DNA of 24,683 bases from JBIICS01 sp044238735 (lineage in GTDB: Bacteria > Bacteroidota > Bacteroidia > UBA4408): positions 1-24,683 of the forward strand of contig JBIICS010000031.1 of NCBI GenBank assembly GCA_044238735.1, given 5' to 3'. This document shows positions 7,072 to 15,217 of this stretch, in pieces (the first letter of the stretch is position 1; each line of letters opens with the position of its first letter). The notes below the pieces were generated by a model that had not been told where the DNA came from, did not search any database, and saw only the letters and a program-made list of their open reading frames with translations. Both the position numbers and the translations under genes were made by a program.

Positions 7072-10000
7072 TTAAAATTTATATCCAACCGATAAAATAT
7101 AATTAGTTCCAAATCTAAATTTATCGAAGTCTACTTCATACCCGTCGTCGTATATATAAGTCCTTCTGATGGGAGTATTTAATAAGTCACGAACCGTGAT
7201 ACTAACATTTATGTGTTTCCCAAATTTCTTAGAGGCCTTCAAATTTATCATGTGACGAGGCATTTCGAAGATGTTAGGTATTTCTTTAACATCAGAGACA
7301 ATTACTAGTCGTTTACCCTGAACATTATAGCTGGCAGAAAGTGTTAAGCCTAAACTATCAGAGGTGTAGGAAAGAATAGCATTATAAATGTATGGAGCTT
7401 GACCAAACATTGGTCTTGTTGTTTCCGGAACATCTATATACTTTCTTTCGCCGGAACTTAAATCCATAAGTTTATTAACCCTTGTTTCCGACTTAACAAA
7501 TGTGGCATTAGCACTTAAATCGAGACCTTTATATATTTTCTTTCTTCCTTCTAATTCTATACCCTGCACAAAGGCCCTGTCGATATTTTGCCAACTAAAT
7601 CCTCCTGCTCGAATCAATTCAATATGATTTCTGAAATCTTTATAAAAAGCACTTACCGATACATTATCACCATTTTCAAAATATTCTTCTACTCTTAAGT
7701 CATAATTGTTTATTTGAACCTGTTTAAGATCCGAATTACCAATAATGAATGCTCTATACTCGTAATCATATATAGCAATATCAGATAACTCTCTAATACT
7801 TGGTCTTGCGAGTGTTTGACTATAGTTTGCGCGAATATTAAGCGGATTAGTTTCGCTTTTAATTACTTTATAAATTAAGTTAACACTGGGTAGAATATTA
7901 AATGTATCTAATATGCCGGTGTTTACAGTAGGAAAACCAATGCTATATTTTCTTCGTGGATCGTTGCGTTTGTAATTAAGAGAATCGTATAGATTTACAT
8001 CAGTATAAATTTTACATTTTTCTATTCTTACCCCGCCAACAAGTCTAAAACGAGAAGTGATAGCATAGTCGCTCATTAAATAACTGCTAATTACAGACGA
8101 ATTGCCAAATGAATTATTAGAAGGAAGAAGAAGCCTATTATAGAACATGTCTATAGTGTTATAGCTTTTACCATTAGCGTCAGTGTAACTGTAAGTTTGA
8201 AAGTTTTTATTATCCATGTAAGCATTTAAATCATCATCTTTAAGTTGGATAGTATTAAAGGGTCCAAACTGAACTGTGTAAATATATTGATCGAAGTTAC
8301 GGGTATGATTTAGGTAGGAGGCACCCCATCTAATTTTTCTAATTCCAGTAGATTGGCTTCCTATTGGTAATTCGAAATTGACTCTGGAATCAAAAATATT
8401 TTCGGTGATATATCTGTAAAAACGATTAATACCATCACCAACTGTTGCCCCAATATTATAAATATTTACGTTAGGATCAAAAGTATACGATGTGTTTTTA
8501 AAATCCGGAGCATCACTTTTACCACGAGTGTATGAAGCGGTTGCATCAATTTTTAATTTGATAGAAGGAACATAATGTTCCGATTGATATTGATAAACAA
8601 TTTGTCTTCGCTGTTCGTAGAAAATGCTCTTATTTAAAATATAATTTGTCGGATCTATTCTGTCTACTGAACTTCTTACGTTATTTTCTCCTAAAAAATT
8701 AGGCATAAAAAGTAAGGATATATTATTGTTCGGATTAAATTTATAAGATAAATTAAAGAGTGCGCTCCAGGCGTTGGTTTCTCTGCTAACCTGCTGTGAC
8801 ATTTGAGTTGACAAAACTCTGGTAAGCTCACCCGTGCTATCGAATGCAACTGCTGCTCGGTTGTTTGTAGATACCGGATCGTACTGCAATTGTTGACCAT
8901 ATCTAAACCCGCCTATAAACCCAAGGGGTCTGCCAAATAAACTAGTTTGATTTCCAATACTAAAAGATTGAGTTAAGTTTACTGGACCGGTTTTAAACTT
9001 TGGATTCCAGTCGTTATTAAAAGAGGTTCCTGTAGAGGGAACGTCTTTGTTAATGATACTAAACGCTTTTTTTTGAAAGTCTCCTTCGTAATAGTCTTGC
9101 TTAGCTTTATTAAATGCGGTTTGATCATTAAAATCAGAAGCAGACATTAAACCGAGTTGTATAAGTCCGAGTTTAAAATAGTTTATACCTTCTGTACTGC
9201 CTTCCGACCAGCCATTAACGCCCATGTTTTTATAATATTCCTCTAATCCAAGAGCAGATAATTCTTGATATTGTGAGGGAGATAGGTTGGCATCATTAAA
9301 TTTAGAATGATCTCTTACCCGGTAAGAATTATCAAAACCCAGAAAGTCAGTGGAGCTTCTGCCGGATGTGGTTATAACTTCTTTAAATGTAGACTGATTA
9401 TTATAGCCAGCTGAGGTTTCAATGTCTATAGTTAATTTATCCGGAAAATCTTTTGGGATTACCGATAAATAAGCGCCGGCCCAATCACCCGGAACATCAG
9501 GAGTTGCGGTTTTGCTTATAACTATATTATCAACTAAGCTGGATGGAAACATATCCAGTTTAATATTATTGGAAAAGGGATCAAGCGTAGGGATGCGAGC
9601 ACCATTTAGAGTGGTTTTTACATACCTATCACCAATACCCCGAACCGTTATAAAACCACTATTTGTGGAAACCCCCGATACGCGAGCTACTGCAGCTACT
9701 ACGTTAGGGTCACCGGTTTTTTTCATGGTTTCTCCCGAGATATAATTCATAGATATAGCCGAATTCATTTTTATATTTTCCATATAAAACTCTTTCGACT
9801 TATTAACTTTTGCTACTATTTCTACCGCTGTTAATTCGTTATTTAACGGCACAAGCGAAAAATTCTTAATTACAATATTACCACCTTCAATTTGAATATT
9901 TTCCTCTATTGAACGGTAACTAACTAAAGATACAACAACAGTATGAGGCTTATTATCGGGTATTTTTAAATTAAAATTACCATCTAAATCTGTTGCTGTA

Positions 10001-10158
10001 CCTATTGTTTTATTATCTTTTAGAAGTATTGTAACCCCTACTGCGGTTTCACCTAGTTCATCGTATACTTTCCCCCTTAATATACCTTGTGCAATCGAGT
10101 TCTCATAAATAAATACGGAACAAAGAGCACCTAAAATGGATAAGAATTTTAGTTTCAT
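7072..10158 (-). CDS. TonB-dependent outer-membrane receptor
   Basis: The 1028-residue product has a signal peptide (~1-24, ending ENSIAQ) and a carboxypeptidase-regulatory-like beta-sandwich (~25-105: LRGKVYDELGETAVGVTILL). A plug domain follows (~130-240: VRGIGDRYVKTTLNGARIP, LDMFPSSLVDNIVISKT, DVPGDWAGAYLSV), then a ~780-residue barrel ending in the aromatic-terminal strand ILSVGYKF. It should import a ligand across the outer membrane using TonB/ExbBD energy. No SusD-like lipoprotein is adjacent, so this is not a SusCD glycan system. The neighbours are instead two T9SS substrates carrying the paralogous domain (upstream gap 52 bases, downstream gap 4 bases) and a beta-helix protein. A second, diverged TBDR lies at 20896-23988. 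The ATG at 10158 is followed directly by a good signal peptide. Ligand unknown. Confidence 0.95.
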   Translation of the reverse strand: MKLKFLSILGALCSVFIYENSIAQGILRGKVYDELGETAVGVTILLKDNKTIGTATDLDGNFNLKIPDNKPHTVVVSLVSYRSIEENIQIEGGNIVIKNFSLVPLNNELTAVEIVAKVNKSKEFYMENIKMNSAISMNYISGETMKKTGDPNVVAAVARVSGVSTNSGFITVRGIGDRYVKTTLNGARIPTLDPFSNNIKLDMFPSSLVDNIVISKTATPDVPGDWAGAYLSVIPKDFPDKLTIDIETSAGYNNQSTFKEVITTSGRSSTDFLGFDNSYRVRDHSKFNDANLSPSQYQELSALGLEEYYKNMGVNGWSEGSTEGINYFKLGLIQLGLMSASDFNDQTAFNKAKQDYYEGDFQKKAFSIINKDVPSTGTSFNNDWNPKFKTGPVNLTQSFSIGNQTSLFGRPLGFIGGFRYGQQLQYDPVSTNNRAAVAFDSTGELTRVLSTQMSQQVSRETNAWSALFNLSYKFNPNNNISLLFMPNFLGENNVRSSVDRIDPTNYILNKSIFYEQRRQIVYQYQSEHYVPSIKLKIDATASYTRGKSDAPDFKNTSYTFDPNVNIYNIGATVGDGINRFYRYITENIFDSRVNFELPIGSQSTGIRKIRWGASYLNHTRNFDQYIYTVQFGPFNTIQLKDDDLNAYMDNKNFQTYSYTDANGKSYNTIDMFYNRLLLPSNNSFGNSSVISSYLMSDYAITSRFRLVGGVRIEKCKIYTDVNLYDSLNYKRNDPRRKYSIGFPTVNTGILDTFNILPSVNLIYKVIKSETNPLNIRANYSQTLARPSIRELSDIAIYDYEYRAFIIGNSDLKQVQINNYDLRVEEYFENGDNVSVSAFYKDFRNHIELIRAGGFSWQNIDRAFVQGIELEGRKKIYKGLDLSANATFVKSETRVNKLMDLSSGERKYIDVPETTRPMFGQAPYIYNAILSYTSDSLGLTLSASYNVQGKRLVIVSDVKEIPNIFEMPRHMINLKASKKFGKHINVSITVRDLLNTPIRRTYIYDDGYEVDFDKFRFGTNYILSVGYKF

Positions 10159-10210
10159 CTTAATTTTATTAACGACTAGTAAAGAATCTAGAATGAATGC
10201 ATCACAATAA

Positions 10211-11314
10211 TTACTCTACAATAAACTTCTGAAAATCGGATTTACTAACATTGTTTATTTCCAGAAAATAAACACCGGTTTTAAGAGTATTTAGATCTAT
10301 TTTTTCAGTAACATTAATATTATTACCCGAAGCTTTTTTGTAAATCAAAACTTTACCGTCTATACCATATACTTTATAGTAATTCCAATTGGTATTGGTA
10401 TTATTATATAGGTTTAGGGATGACTTTGCCGGATTTGGTCCGATTTTAAATCCTTCAGTTAAAGTTGAATTTAATGACGTAAATAAGACTGGATCTAAGC
10501 AACCTTCAAGTGAAGCCAATTGAAATTCGTTACCTTGTGGATTTGAGGCAACGTATTTCTCAACTCCTCCGCTAGGAGTTCCAATTTGAATGTTAAGTTT
10601 ATAACAGAAAACACCTTCGGTAGTAAATTGACCAATTAAAATACGATTAATAGTTGTATCAATACCTTTAGAACCACCTAAGGCAGCTATCGAACCGTTA
10701 TTTGTAGTAAACAAATTTCCATCTGCCGATCCATCATTAAATACATCAAGTTCGGTAGAAAGCCCAACAAAGGTAACCGATACAGGAGACAGTGTTGATG
10801 ATCCTGCAATCATACCATCTTGTTGTGTAAGCGGAATTCCGGCGAACGGATTTGTGTTTTGTAAAATTCCGTCTAGATTAGTTACGGTTGAAACACCATT
10901 ATCATCAGATTTCAGTACCCCAAAGTTACTACTTGCTCCTGTACCACCAGATGCCGCCCCAACAGAAAACCACGAATCAAGCATAACCGTGTTGTTACGC
11001 ATTTGATTTTTAGTATAGCTGGGTGTAGTATTTCCTCTATCGGTATTATTAAAAAATTTTGTGGTGGTAGATAATCTTAGTTCGTGATTGGGTACACCAT
11101 AAAGCGCCTGAAAATTATAACCGGGTTTAAGGTCAACAAAAATTCGATAAGTAACAGAACCAACGGGTAAATCTCCGCCAACACCAACAATAGCATCATC
11201 ATTATTAGAGATGTAATATTTCTCTATAATTATGCTATCTAATCCGTTTTGCGAAAAAGCAGAAACTCCTGTTGCCAGGAGTCCCATGCTTAAAATAATT
11301 TTTCTAAAATTCAT
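10211..11314 (-). CDS. T9SS-secreted protein: paralogous domain plus sorting domain
   Basis: I choose the ATG at 11314 (MNFRKIILSMGLLATGVSAF), giving 367 residues with a clear signal peptide; an upstream TTG would overlap the preceding gene. Residues ~22-265 are a well-preserved copy of the shared domain: NGLDSIIIEKYYISNN, GSVTYRIFVDLKPGY, LYGVPNHELRLSTTT, FFNNTDRG, LDSWFSVG, AGIPLTQQDG, ILIGQFTTEG, NIQIGTPSGG and YVASNPQGNE. A short Cys-containing linker leads to a C-terminal T9SS sorting domain of ~80 residues (IGPNPAKSSLNLY ... LNTLKTGVYFLEI ... FQKFIVE). It lies 20 bases after the beta-helix gene and 52 before the TBDR, in the same operon. It is the closest relative by eye of the N-terminus of the 1138-residue protein at 15218-18634. 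Likely extracellular or surface; function unknown. Confidence 0.88.
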   Translation of the reverse strand: MNFRKIILSMGLLATGVSAFSQNGLDSIIIEKYYISNNDDAIVGVGGDLPVGSVTYRIFVDLKPGYNFQALYGVPNHELRLSTTTKFFNNTDRGNTTPSYTKNQMRNNTVMLDSWFSVGAASGGTGASSNFGVLKSDDNGVSTVTNLDGILQNTNPFAGIPLTQQDGMIAGSSTLSPVSVTFVGLSTELDVFNDGSADGNLFTTNNGSIAALGGSKGIDTTINRILIGQFTTEGVFCYKLNIQIGTPSGGVEKYVASNPQGNEFQLASLEGCLDPVLFTSLNSTLTEGFKIGPNPAKSSLNLYNNTNTNWNYYKVYGIDGKVLIYKKASGNNINVTEKIDLNTLKTGVYFLEINNVSKSDFQKFIVE

Positions 11315-11334
11315 TTTAAAAAGAGATAAATTAA

Positions 11335-13026
11335 TTATTGACAAGATTGTCCAAATTTTCCTAATAATTCTAGGAAATCTACATTATCGGTAACGCCGTC
11401 CAAATTGATATCTGTTGGACAAGGTTGAATACCGGTGGTAACATTTAATAGCTGAGTATATGCCCATCCCGATAACCAATTCTTACCGGTGCTTGCAAAA
11501 GCGCCTCTATAATTTACCTGAGTAAAGAAACCATCGGCAGATGGAGTAATAGTTGAAGTAAGGGATGGATTAGGAACCGCATCAAATTTATCGCTAACCA
11601 CATTGTTAGAGGCATTCATAGACCATGTAAAGTCGAAACCAGGTACTGAAGCTACAGATACATTTCCATCTGTAGTAAAAAATTGTGTTGAATCACCATT
11701 GTTTACTGCCGCAGTTCCATCTCTATCAAATGCAATTGCTCTTCCGCAACTAACAAAAGTATTGTTCTTTATAATTAATAAACCAGCAAAGGGGCTACCG
11801 CTGGTGGTTCTCCAGTTGTGATATGCTTCATAACCGCCAGTTCTTGTTCCAGGAGTTTTTACCGCATTAAATCCATATTTAAAGTTAGCAAAGATAGAGT
11901 TGTAGATTTCACCCTCTGTTAATTCTTTAGCTGATATACCTGCCATACCTTGATTATCGGCAGTACGAATTCTTTTATTATTTGCAATAAAGGTTGCATT
12001 ATAAACTATTGGATGCGATCTTAAAGTTGCATTTGACTTGTTATCATCAGAATCCATTTCAAATCCATTATCTGTATCCTTAGCAGTAAGTGTATCGGCT
12101 GTTGATGATTTATGACCAAATAAAAATTGTGATTTTCCACTGTATCCTAAATCCCAATCAAACCAATCATCATTACCAAATAAGAAAGATGCGTATTTTA
12201 AGTTTACATTTCCACCAAAAAATTCAACATTATCATCGTTACAAGAAACAACTTCTAAGTGATCTAATGTAGTACCAGATCCAACAGAACCAAGTGTAAT
12301 ACCATTTACCTCACCACCTACTTGAAGTATTGCACCAGAGTGTCTAACCGATACATATTTTAAAATACCTGAATTGTCTTTATCATCAAAAGTTTCAGCT
12401 GCACCTTGCGTTCCGTTTAAGTCTGCACCAAACCATAAACGACTGTCGTTAGCTGCGAAACCTTCAAAAATCCCTAAACCATCTGCTACGGCTAACTTAC
12501 CGCTACCGCCAGCAACGAAAGGACCATTAATAGCTAACTTTAAGTTATTAGACGCTCTACCGGCTAATACAAGACCTCCCCACTGCCCGGTTGTACCCAG
12601 CGGGTAAGAACCATCCAATGGATCAGCTTCAGCTGTAAAAACAATCTGACAGCTCTCCGAACCATTCGCATATATTTTACCGCCTCTGGAAACTATAAGA
12701 GATACTGCAGAATCTTGTGTAGAATATTTTCTCCCTTTAATAACGGTACCTGGAGATATCGTTAACGATTTTCCGTTGGGGACAAATATTTTCTTATCTA
12801 AAATGTAAGTCTTATCGCATGAAAGAAGGGTGTTGTTGCTGCTTAAGTTGCCATCTGTTGAACCACCACTTAATGCTAATGTAGACAATAATACGTTTGG
12901 ACGTGATGCAACGGGTGGACAACCACAATCTACTCCAAGATTAGTTTGAGCATATGCTGTAATTGCTGAAAACGCAGAAAGCGTAGTCGCAGCAATCATA
13001 CTCTTTAATTGTAATTTGTTTTTCAT
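11335..13026 (-). CDS. Secreted beta-helix-like protein with a dockerin-like C-terminus
   Basis: The 563-residue protein has a signal peptide (MKNKLQLKSM...AITAYAQ, ~27 residues). Residues ~65-350 look like a right-handed parallel beta-helix, built of short Gly/Asn/Asp-rich strands: LTISPGTVIKG, IVSRGGKIYANGSE, GQWGGLVLAG, ILKYVSVRHSG. A motif block follows at ~240-305: NGITLGSVGSGT, DDNVEFFGGNVNLKY, DDWFDWDLGY. The same block occurs in the gene at 19128, so the two are paralogs. Instead of a T9SS domain, the last ~25 residues read DINLDGVTDNVDFLELLGKF, a single EF-hand-like DxNxDG...D loop as in type I dockerins, bracketed by cysteines (PCP before, SCQ at the end). It heads the six-gene operon. 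The acidic segments may bind calcium. Function unknown; similar proteins often sit beside TBDRs in Bacteroidota. Confidence 0.85.
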   Translation of the reverse strand: MKNKLQLKSMIAATTLSAFSAITAYAQTNLGVDCGCPPVASRPNVLLSTLALSGGSTDGNLSSNNTLLSCDKTYILDKKIFVPNGKSLTISPGTVIKGRKYSTQDSAVSLIVSRGGKIYANGSESCQIVFTAEADPLDGSYPLGTTGQWGGLVLAGRASNNLKLAINGPFVAGGSGKLAVADGLGIFEGFAANDSRLWFGADLNGTQGAAETFDDKDNSGILKYVSVRHSGAILQVGGEVNGITLGSVGSGTTLDHLEVVSCNDDNVEFFGGNVNLKYASFLFGNDDWFDWDLGYSGKSQFLFGHKSSTADTLTAKDTDNGFEMDSDDNKSNATLRSHPIVYNATFIANNKRIRTADNQGMAGISAKELTEGEIYNSIFANFKYGFNAVKTPGTRTGGYEAYHNWRTTSGSPFAGLLIIKNNTFVSCGRAIAFDRDGTAAVNNGDSTQFFTTDGNVSVASVPGFDFTWSMNASNNVVSDKFDAVPNPSLTSTITPSADGFFTQVNYRGAFASTGKNWLSGWAYTQLLNVTTGIQPCPTDINLDGVTDNVDFLELLGKFGQSCQ

Positions 13027-13054
13027 TTTTAGTTCTTGTTTAATTTATTTGCTG

Positions 13055-13088
13055 CAAATTTCAGATGATTACATTTTTATACTATCAA
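13055..13088 (-). promoter_or_regulatory. Possible promoter of the six-gene operon
   Basis: On the minus strand GAAATTTG (13062-13055) matches TAnnTTTG at seven of eight positions, with TTG at 13088-13086 as a possible -33 element 23 bases upstream. It lies ~30 bases upstream of the ATG at 13026 within a 202-base AT-rich gap that shows no gene and no strong hairpin. This is the best candidate there, but AT-rich sequence makes chance matches likely. Confidence 0.3.
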
Positions 13089-13228
13089 CTAGAATTTAAG
13101 GTTGGGTTATGTTTTAGTTAATCTGCCTTAAGATTGATTAGATAAAATACTTATAAAATTTACATTAAATTTTACTGCTTAATTTTTGTTTTACAAATCA
13201 TTTACATCTAGTAACGACTAATTCAATA

Positions 13229-14050
13229 TCAATGCTTTGAAGTATAAATTAACCCTTTATGTGTTAATTCTTTTTCAGAGGCATTTTTAGCGACATATCG
13301 TACAGTTTTACCATCAGGAGATCCCAGTTGTAAATTTATTTCGAAAGACAAGTCACCATTGGTTGTAAGTTGAGCGATTATTATTTTATTAGTGTTAGGC
13401 ATGTGACCAATCGATCCACCAAATGAACCCCATGAGCCATTGTTTGTCCTTAATTTTACATCCTTTAATTTTGAATTATTGCAGTTAAATATTTTATTTA
13501 ATTCAGCGTCTATTCCAAACACAGTAACAACAGACTGATAGGGCATGTGGACGAGTCCATCTTTAAGGTATAAAGGCTCGCCTATTGCTTTATTGTTATT
13601 TTGTAGAATTATTGGATTATTAATGTTTTGAACATTATTAACCTTATCGTCTTCTTCTTTTAAAACTGCAAAATAATCCTCAGCTCCAGCTCCTACACTA
13701 ATCCATGAATCAAGCATAGTTGTGTTTGAGTTTATATTCTGTTTTAAAATTTCATTTGCTTTTGTTGTACCATTTAAGGTATCATTAAAAAAATAGGTGG
13801 AGGTCGATATAATGAGTTCATGACCTGGAACTCCATATATGGCTTGTAATTTATATCCTGCATCAAGCTCCAAAAAAATTCGATAGGTACAAGCTCCTTT
13901 AACCAAAGATTTGTTAAGATCGTATTTGGCATCTTGTTCGTCAGCAATATAATATTTTTCTACAATTACATTTTTAAGCCCTTTTTGAGCAATGCTCTTA
14001 GAATTAAATAAGATTAATGTTGCGAATAAAACTAAAATATTATTTTTCAT
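13229..14050 (-). CDS. Secreted protein consisting of the paralogous domain alone
   Basis: The 273-residue product has a signal peptide (MKNNILVLFATLILFNSKSIAQ). Essentially a single copy of the shared domain follows: KGLKNVIVEKYYIADE, CTYRIFLELDAGYKLQAIYG, HELIISTSTYFFND, LDSWISVGAG, ILQNNNKAIGEPLYLKDG, IIIAQLTTNG, NLQLGSPDG and YVAKN. It ends ~20 residues after the domain (LIYTSKH), with no T9SS sorting domain, so Sec export to the periplasm is clear but passage across the outer membrane is not. The ATG overlaps the TGA of the preceding gene by ATGA (14047-14050), indicating translational coupling. It therefore gives the minimal boundaries of the domain. Downstream in-frame sequence does not resemble a lost sorting domain. 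Confidence 0.85.
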   Translation of the reverse strand: MKNNILVLFATLILFNSKSIAQKGLKNVIVEKYYIADEQDAKYDLNKSLVKGACTYRIFLELDAGYKLQAIYGVPGHELIISTSTYFFNDTLNGTTKANEILKQNINSNTTMLDSWISVGAGAEDYFAVLKEEDDKVNNVQNINNPIILQNNNKAIGEPLYLKDGLVHMPYQSVVTVFGIDAELNKIFNCNNSKLKDVKLRTNNGSWGSFGGSIGHMPNTNKIIIAQLTTNGDLSFEINLQLGSPDGKTVRYVAKNASEKELTHKGLIYTSKH

Positions 14051-15081
14051 TTTTTGTGAATGATTATTTGATTAGAACTGGTTTCGTGCCCTGACTTAAA
14101 ATGAGCAATTGCTTTAATTTTAGCAAATCCACCCTGAAACATCCATTCGGCTGAATATGGGAATGTAGTATCTTTTATGAGTAGTACATCATTAACATAA
14201 AAATCTATTGAGGTGATAAAATTTATTTCCTTACCGATTGAACAGTTAATATGTAATTGCTCATTATTTGAGAATTCTAACTTTTTTTCTGAAAGTTCAA
14301 TATTTAGATTACTTAATCGATAACAATCTTCCATATTAAATATTAGACAACCATTTTTAGGTTGATATTCTAATTCACTTGGTTTTCTAGCTACATATTT
14401 TTCAATTCTTCCTTCGGGAGATATTAATTGTAGATTCAATTCTAAATATAATTTACCATTAGTAGTTAATTGTCCTAATAATACATAGTTATTGGTATCC
14501 AACCCTGAGAGACCGCCCATGCAGGCAATAGAAGTATTAACTAAATTGAGCTTATTGATATCTGTATTACTTGAGTTGTTTAGAGCAATGGACAAGTTTT
14601 CATTACCATATAATACTATTTGTTGCACTGTATTCTCGAAGTCTTTTATTTTAGTGGAAAGTATTTTTATTTTTTTAATTGATTTGTCAGACACTTCAGG
14701 AGAAATGAATTTTTCATTGTTATTACTAATAGAAGAAAATAAACCTTTGCAAGGTGAGCCTAAAGTTAACCAGGAGTCAAAATAAGCACCTGTTTTTAAA
14801 AAGGCATTATTACTAATGTTTGAGCCGAGAAAAGAACCTTCGGTATGATTATAAAATTGGCCACTCGTTTTAACAGTTAAAGGATGTTCATTAACACCAT
14901 AAATGGCTTGAAGTCTATACCCTTTTTTTAAATCTGCATAAATTCTGTAAGTAATGTACTCTTCATTACTTCCCTTTATATTTAAACTAGCAACTTTTTC
15001 AACAATAACACTATCTATACCATTTTGAGAAAAGACAATTAAAGAACATATAGTTAGCAGAAGAATTAATGTAAATCTCAC
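14047..15081 (-). CDS. Secreted protein: divergent paralogous domain plus Ig-like domain
   Basis: The start is GTG at 15081 (MRFTLILLLTICSLIVFSQ), followed at once by the mature start NGIDSVIVEK that matches its paralogs, so the 344-residue product is well defined. Residues ~20-250 are a shortened copy of the shared domain. It keeps ITYRIYADLKKGYRLQAIYG, FDSWLTLGS, LLGQLTTNG and YVARKPSELE, but lacks the YYIS part and has a rewritten middle (~85-190). Residues ~270-344 form a bacterial Ig-like domain of the type seen in carbohydrate-active and adhesin proteins (SIDFYVNDVLLIKDTTFPYS, AEW, IKAIAHFKSG). No T9SS sorting domain is present. It overlaps the next gene by four bases and lies downstream of the terminator at 15162, so the pair forms its own short operon; no convincing promoter motif was found. 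Confidence 0.82.
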   Translation of the reverse strand: MRFTLILLLTICSLIVFSQNGIDSVIVEKVASLNIKGSNEEYITYRIYADLKKGYRLQAIYGVNEHPLTVKTSGQFYNHTEGSFLGSNISNNAFLKTGAYFDSWLTLGSPCKGLFSSISNNNEKFISPEVSDKSIKKIKILSTKIKDFENTVQQIVLYGNENLSIALNNSSNTDINKLNLVNTSIACMGGLSGLDTNNYVLLGQLTTNGKLYLELNLQLISPEGRIEKYVARKPSELEYQPKNGCLIFNMEDCYRLSNLNIELSEKKLEFSNNEQLHINCSIGKEINFITSIDFYVNDVLLIKDTTFPYSAEWMFQGGFAKIKAIAHFKSGHETSSNQIIIHKK

Positions 15082-15161
15082 GTTTTAAAAATATGTTTTT
15101 TAATTAGCATAGGTGTTAGCTGATTATTAATGAAATGTTAATTCTTTTTTATCCCCTATTT

Positions 15162-15195
15162 AAAAAAAAACCGCAACTGAATGTTGCGGTTTTTA
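15162..15195 (-). terminator. Intrinsic terminator after the 1138-residue protein gene
   Basis: A perfect stem CCGCAAC/GTTGCGG (15171-15177 with 15183-15189, loop TGAAT) is flanked by A-run and T-run that extend the pairing. On the minus strand the hairpin is followed by nine T. It sits 23 bases past the stop of the gene at 15218, and the T-rich flanks on both sides would allow action in either direction. It separates this gene from the two-gene operon starting at 15081. Confidence 0.85.
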
Positions 15196-15217
15196 ATTCA
15201 ATTTAGAATGCGATTTA

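Noticed and set aside
7072..10158. SusCD-type glycan utilisation locus
   Set aside because: No SusD-like lipoprotein, glycoside hydrolase or anti-sigma/ECF pair is encoded beside either TonB-dependent receptor.
11335..13026. Cellulosome component because of the dockerin-like tail
   Set aside because: Only one EF-hand-like loop is present, there is no cohesin or catalytic domain, and similar single loops occur in ordinary secreted Bacteroidota proteins.
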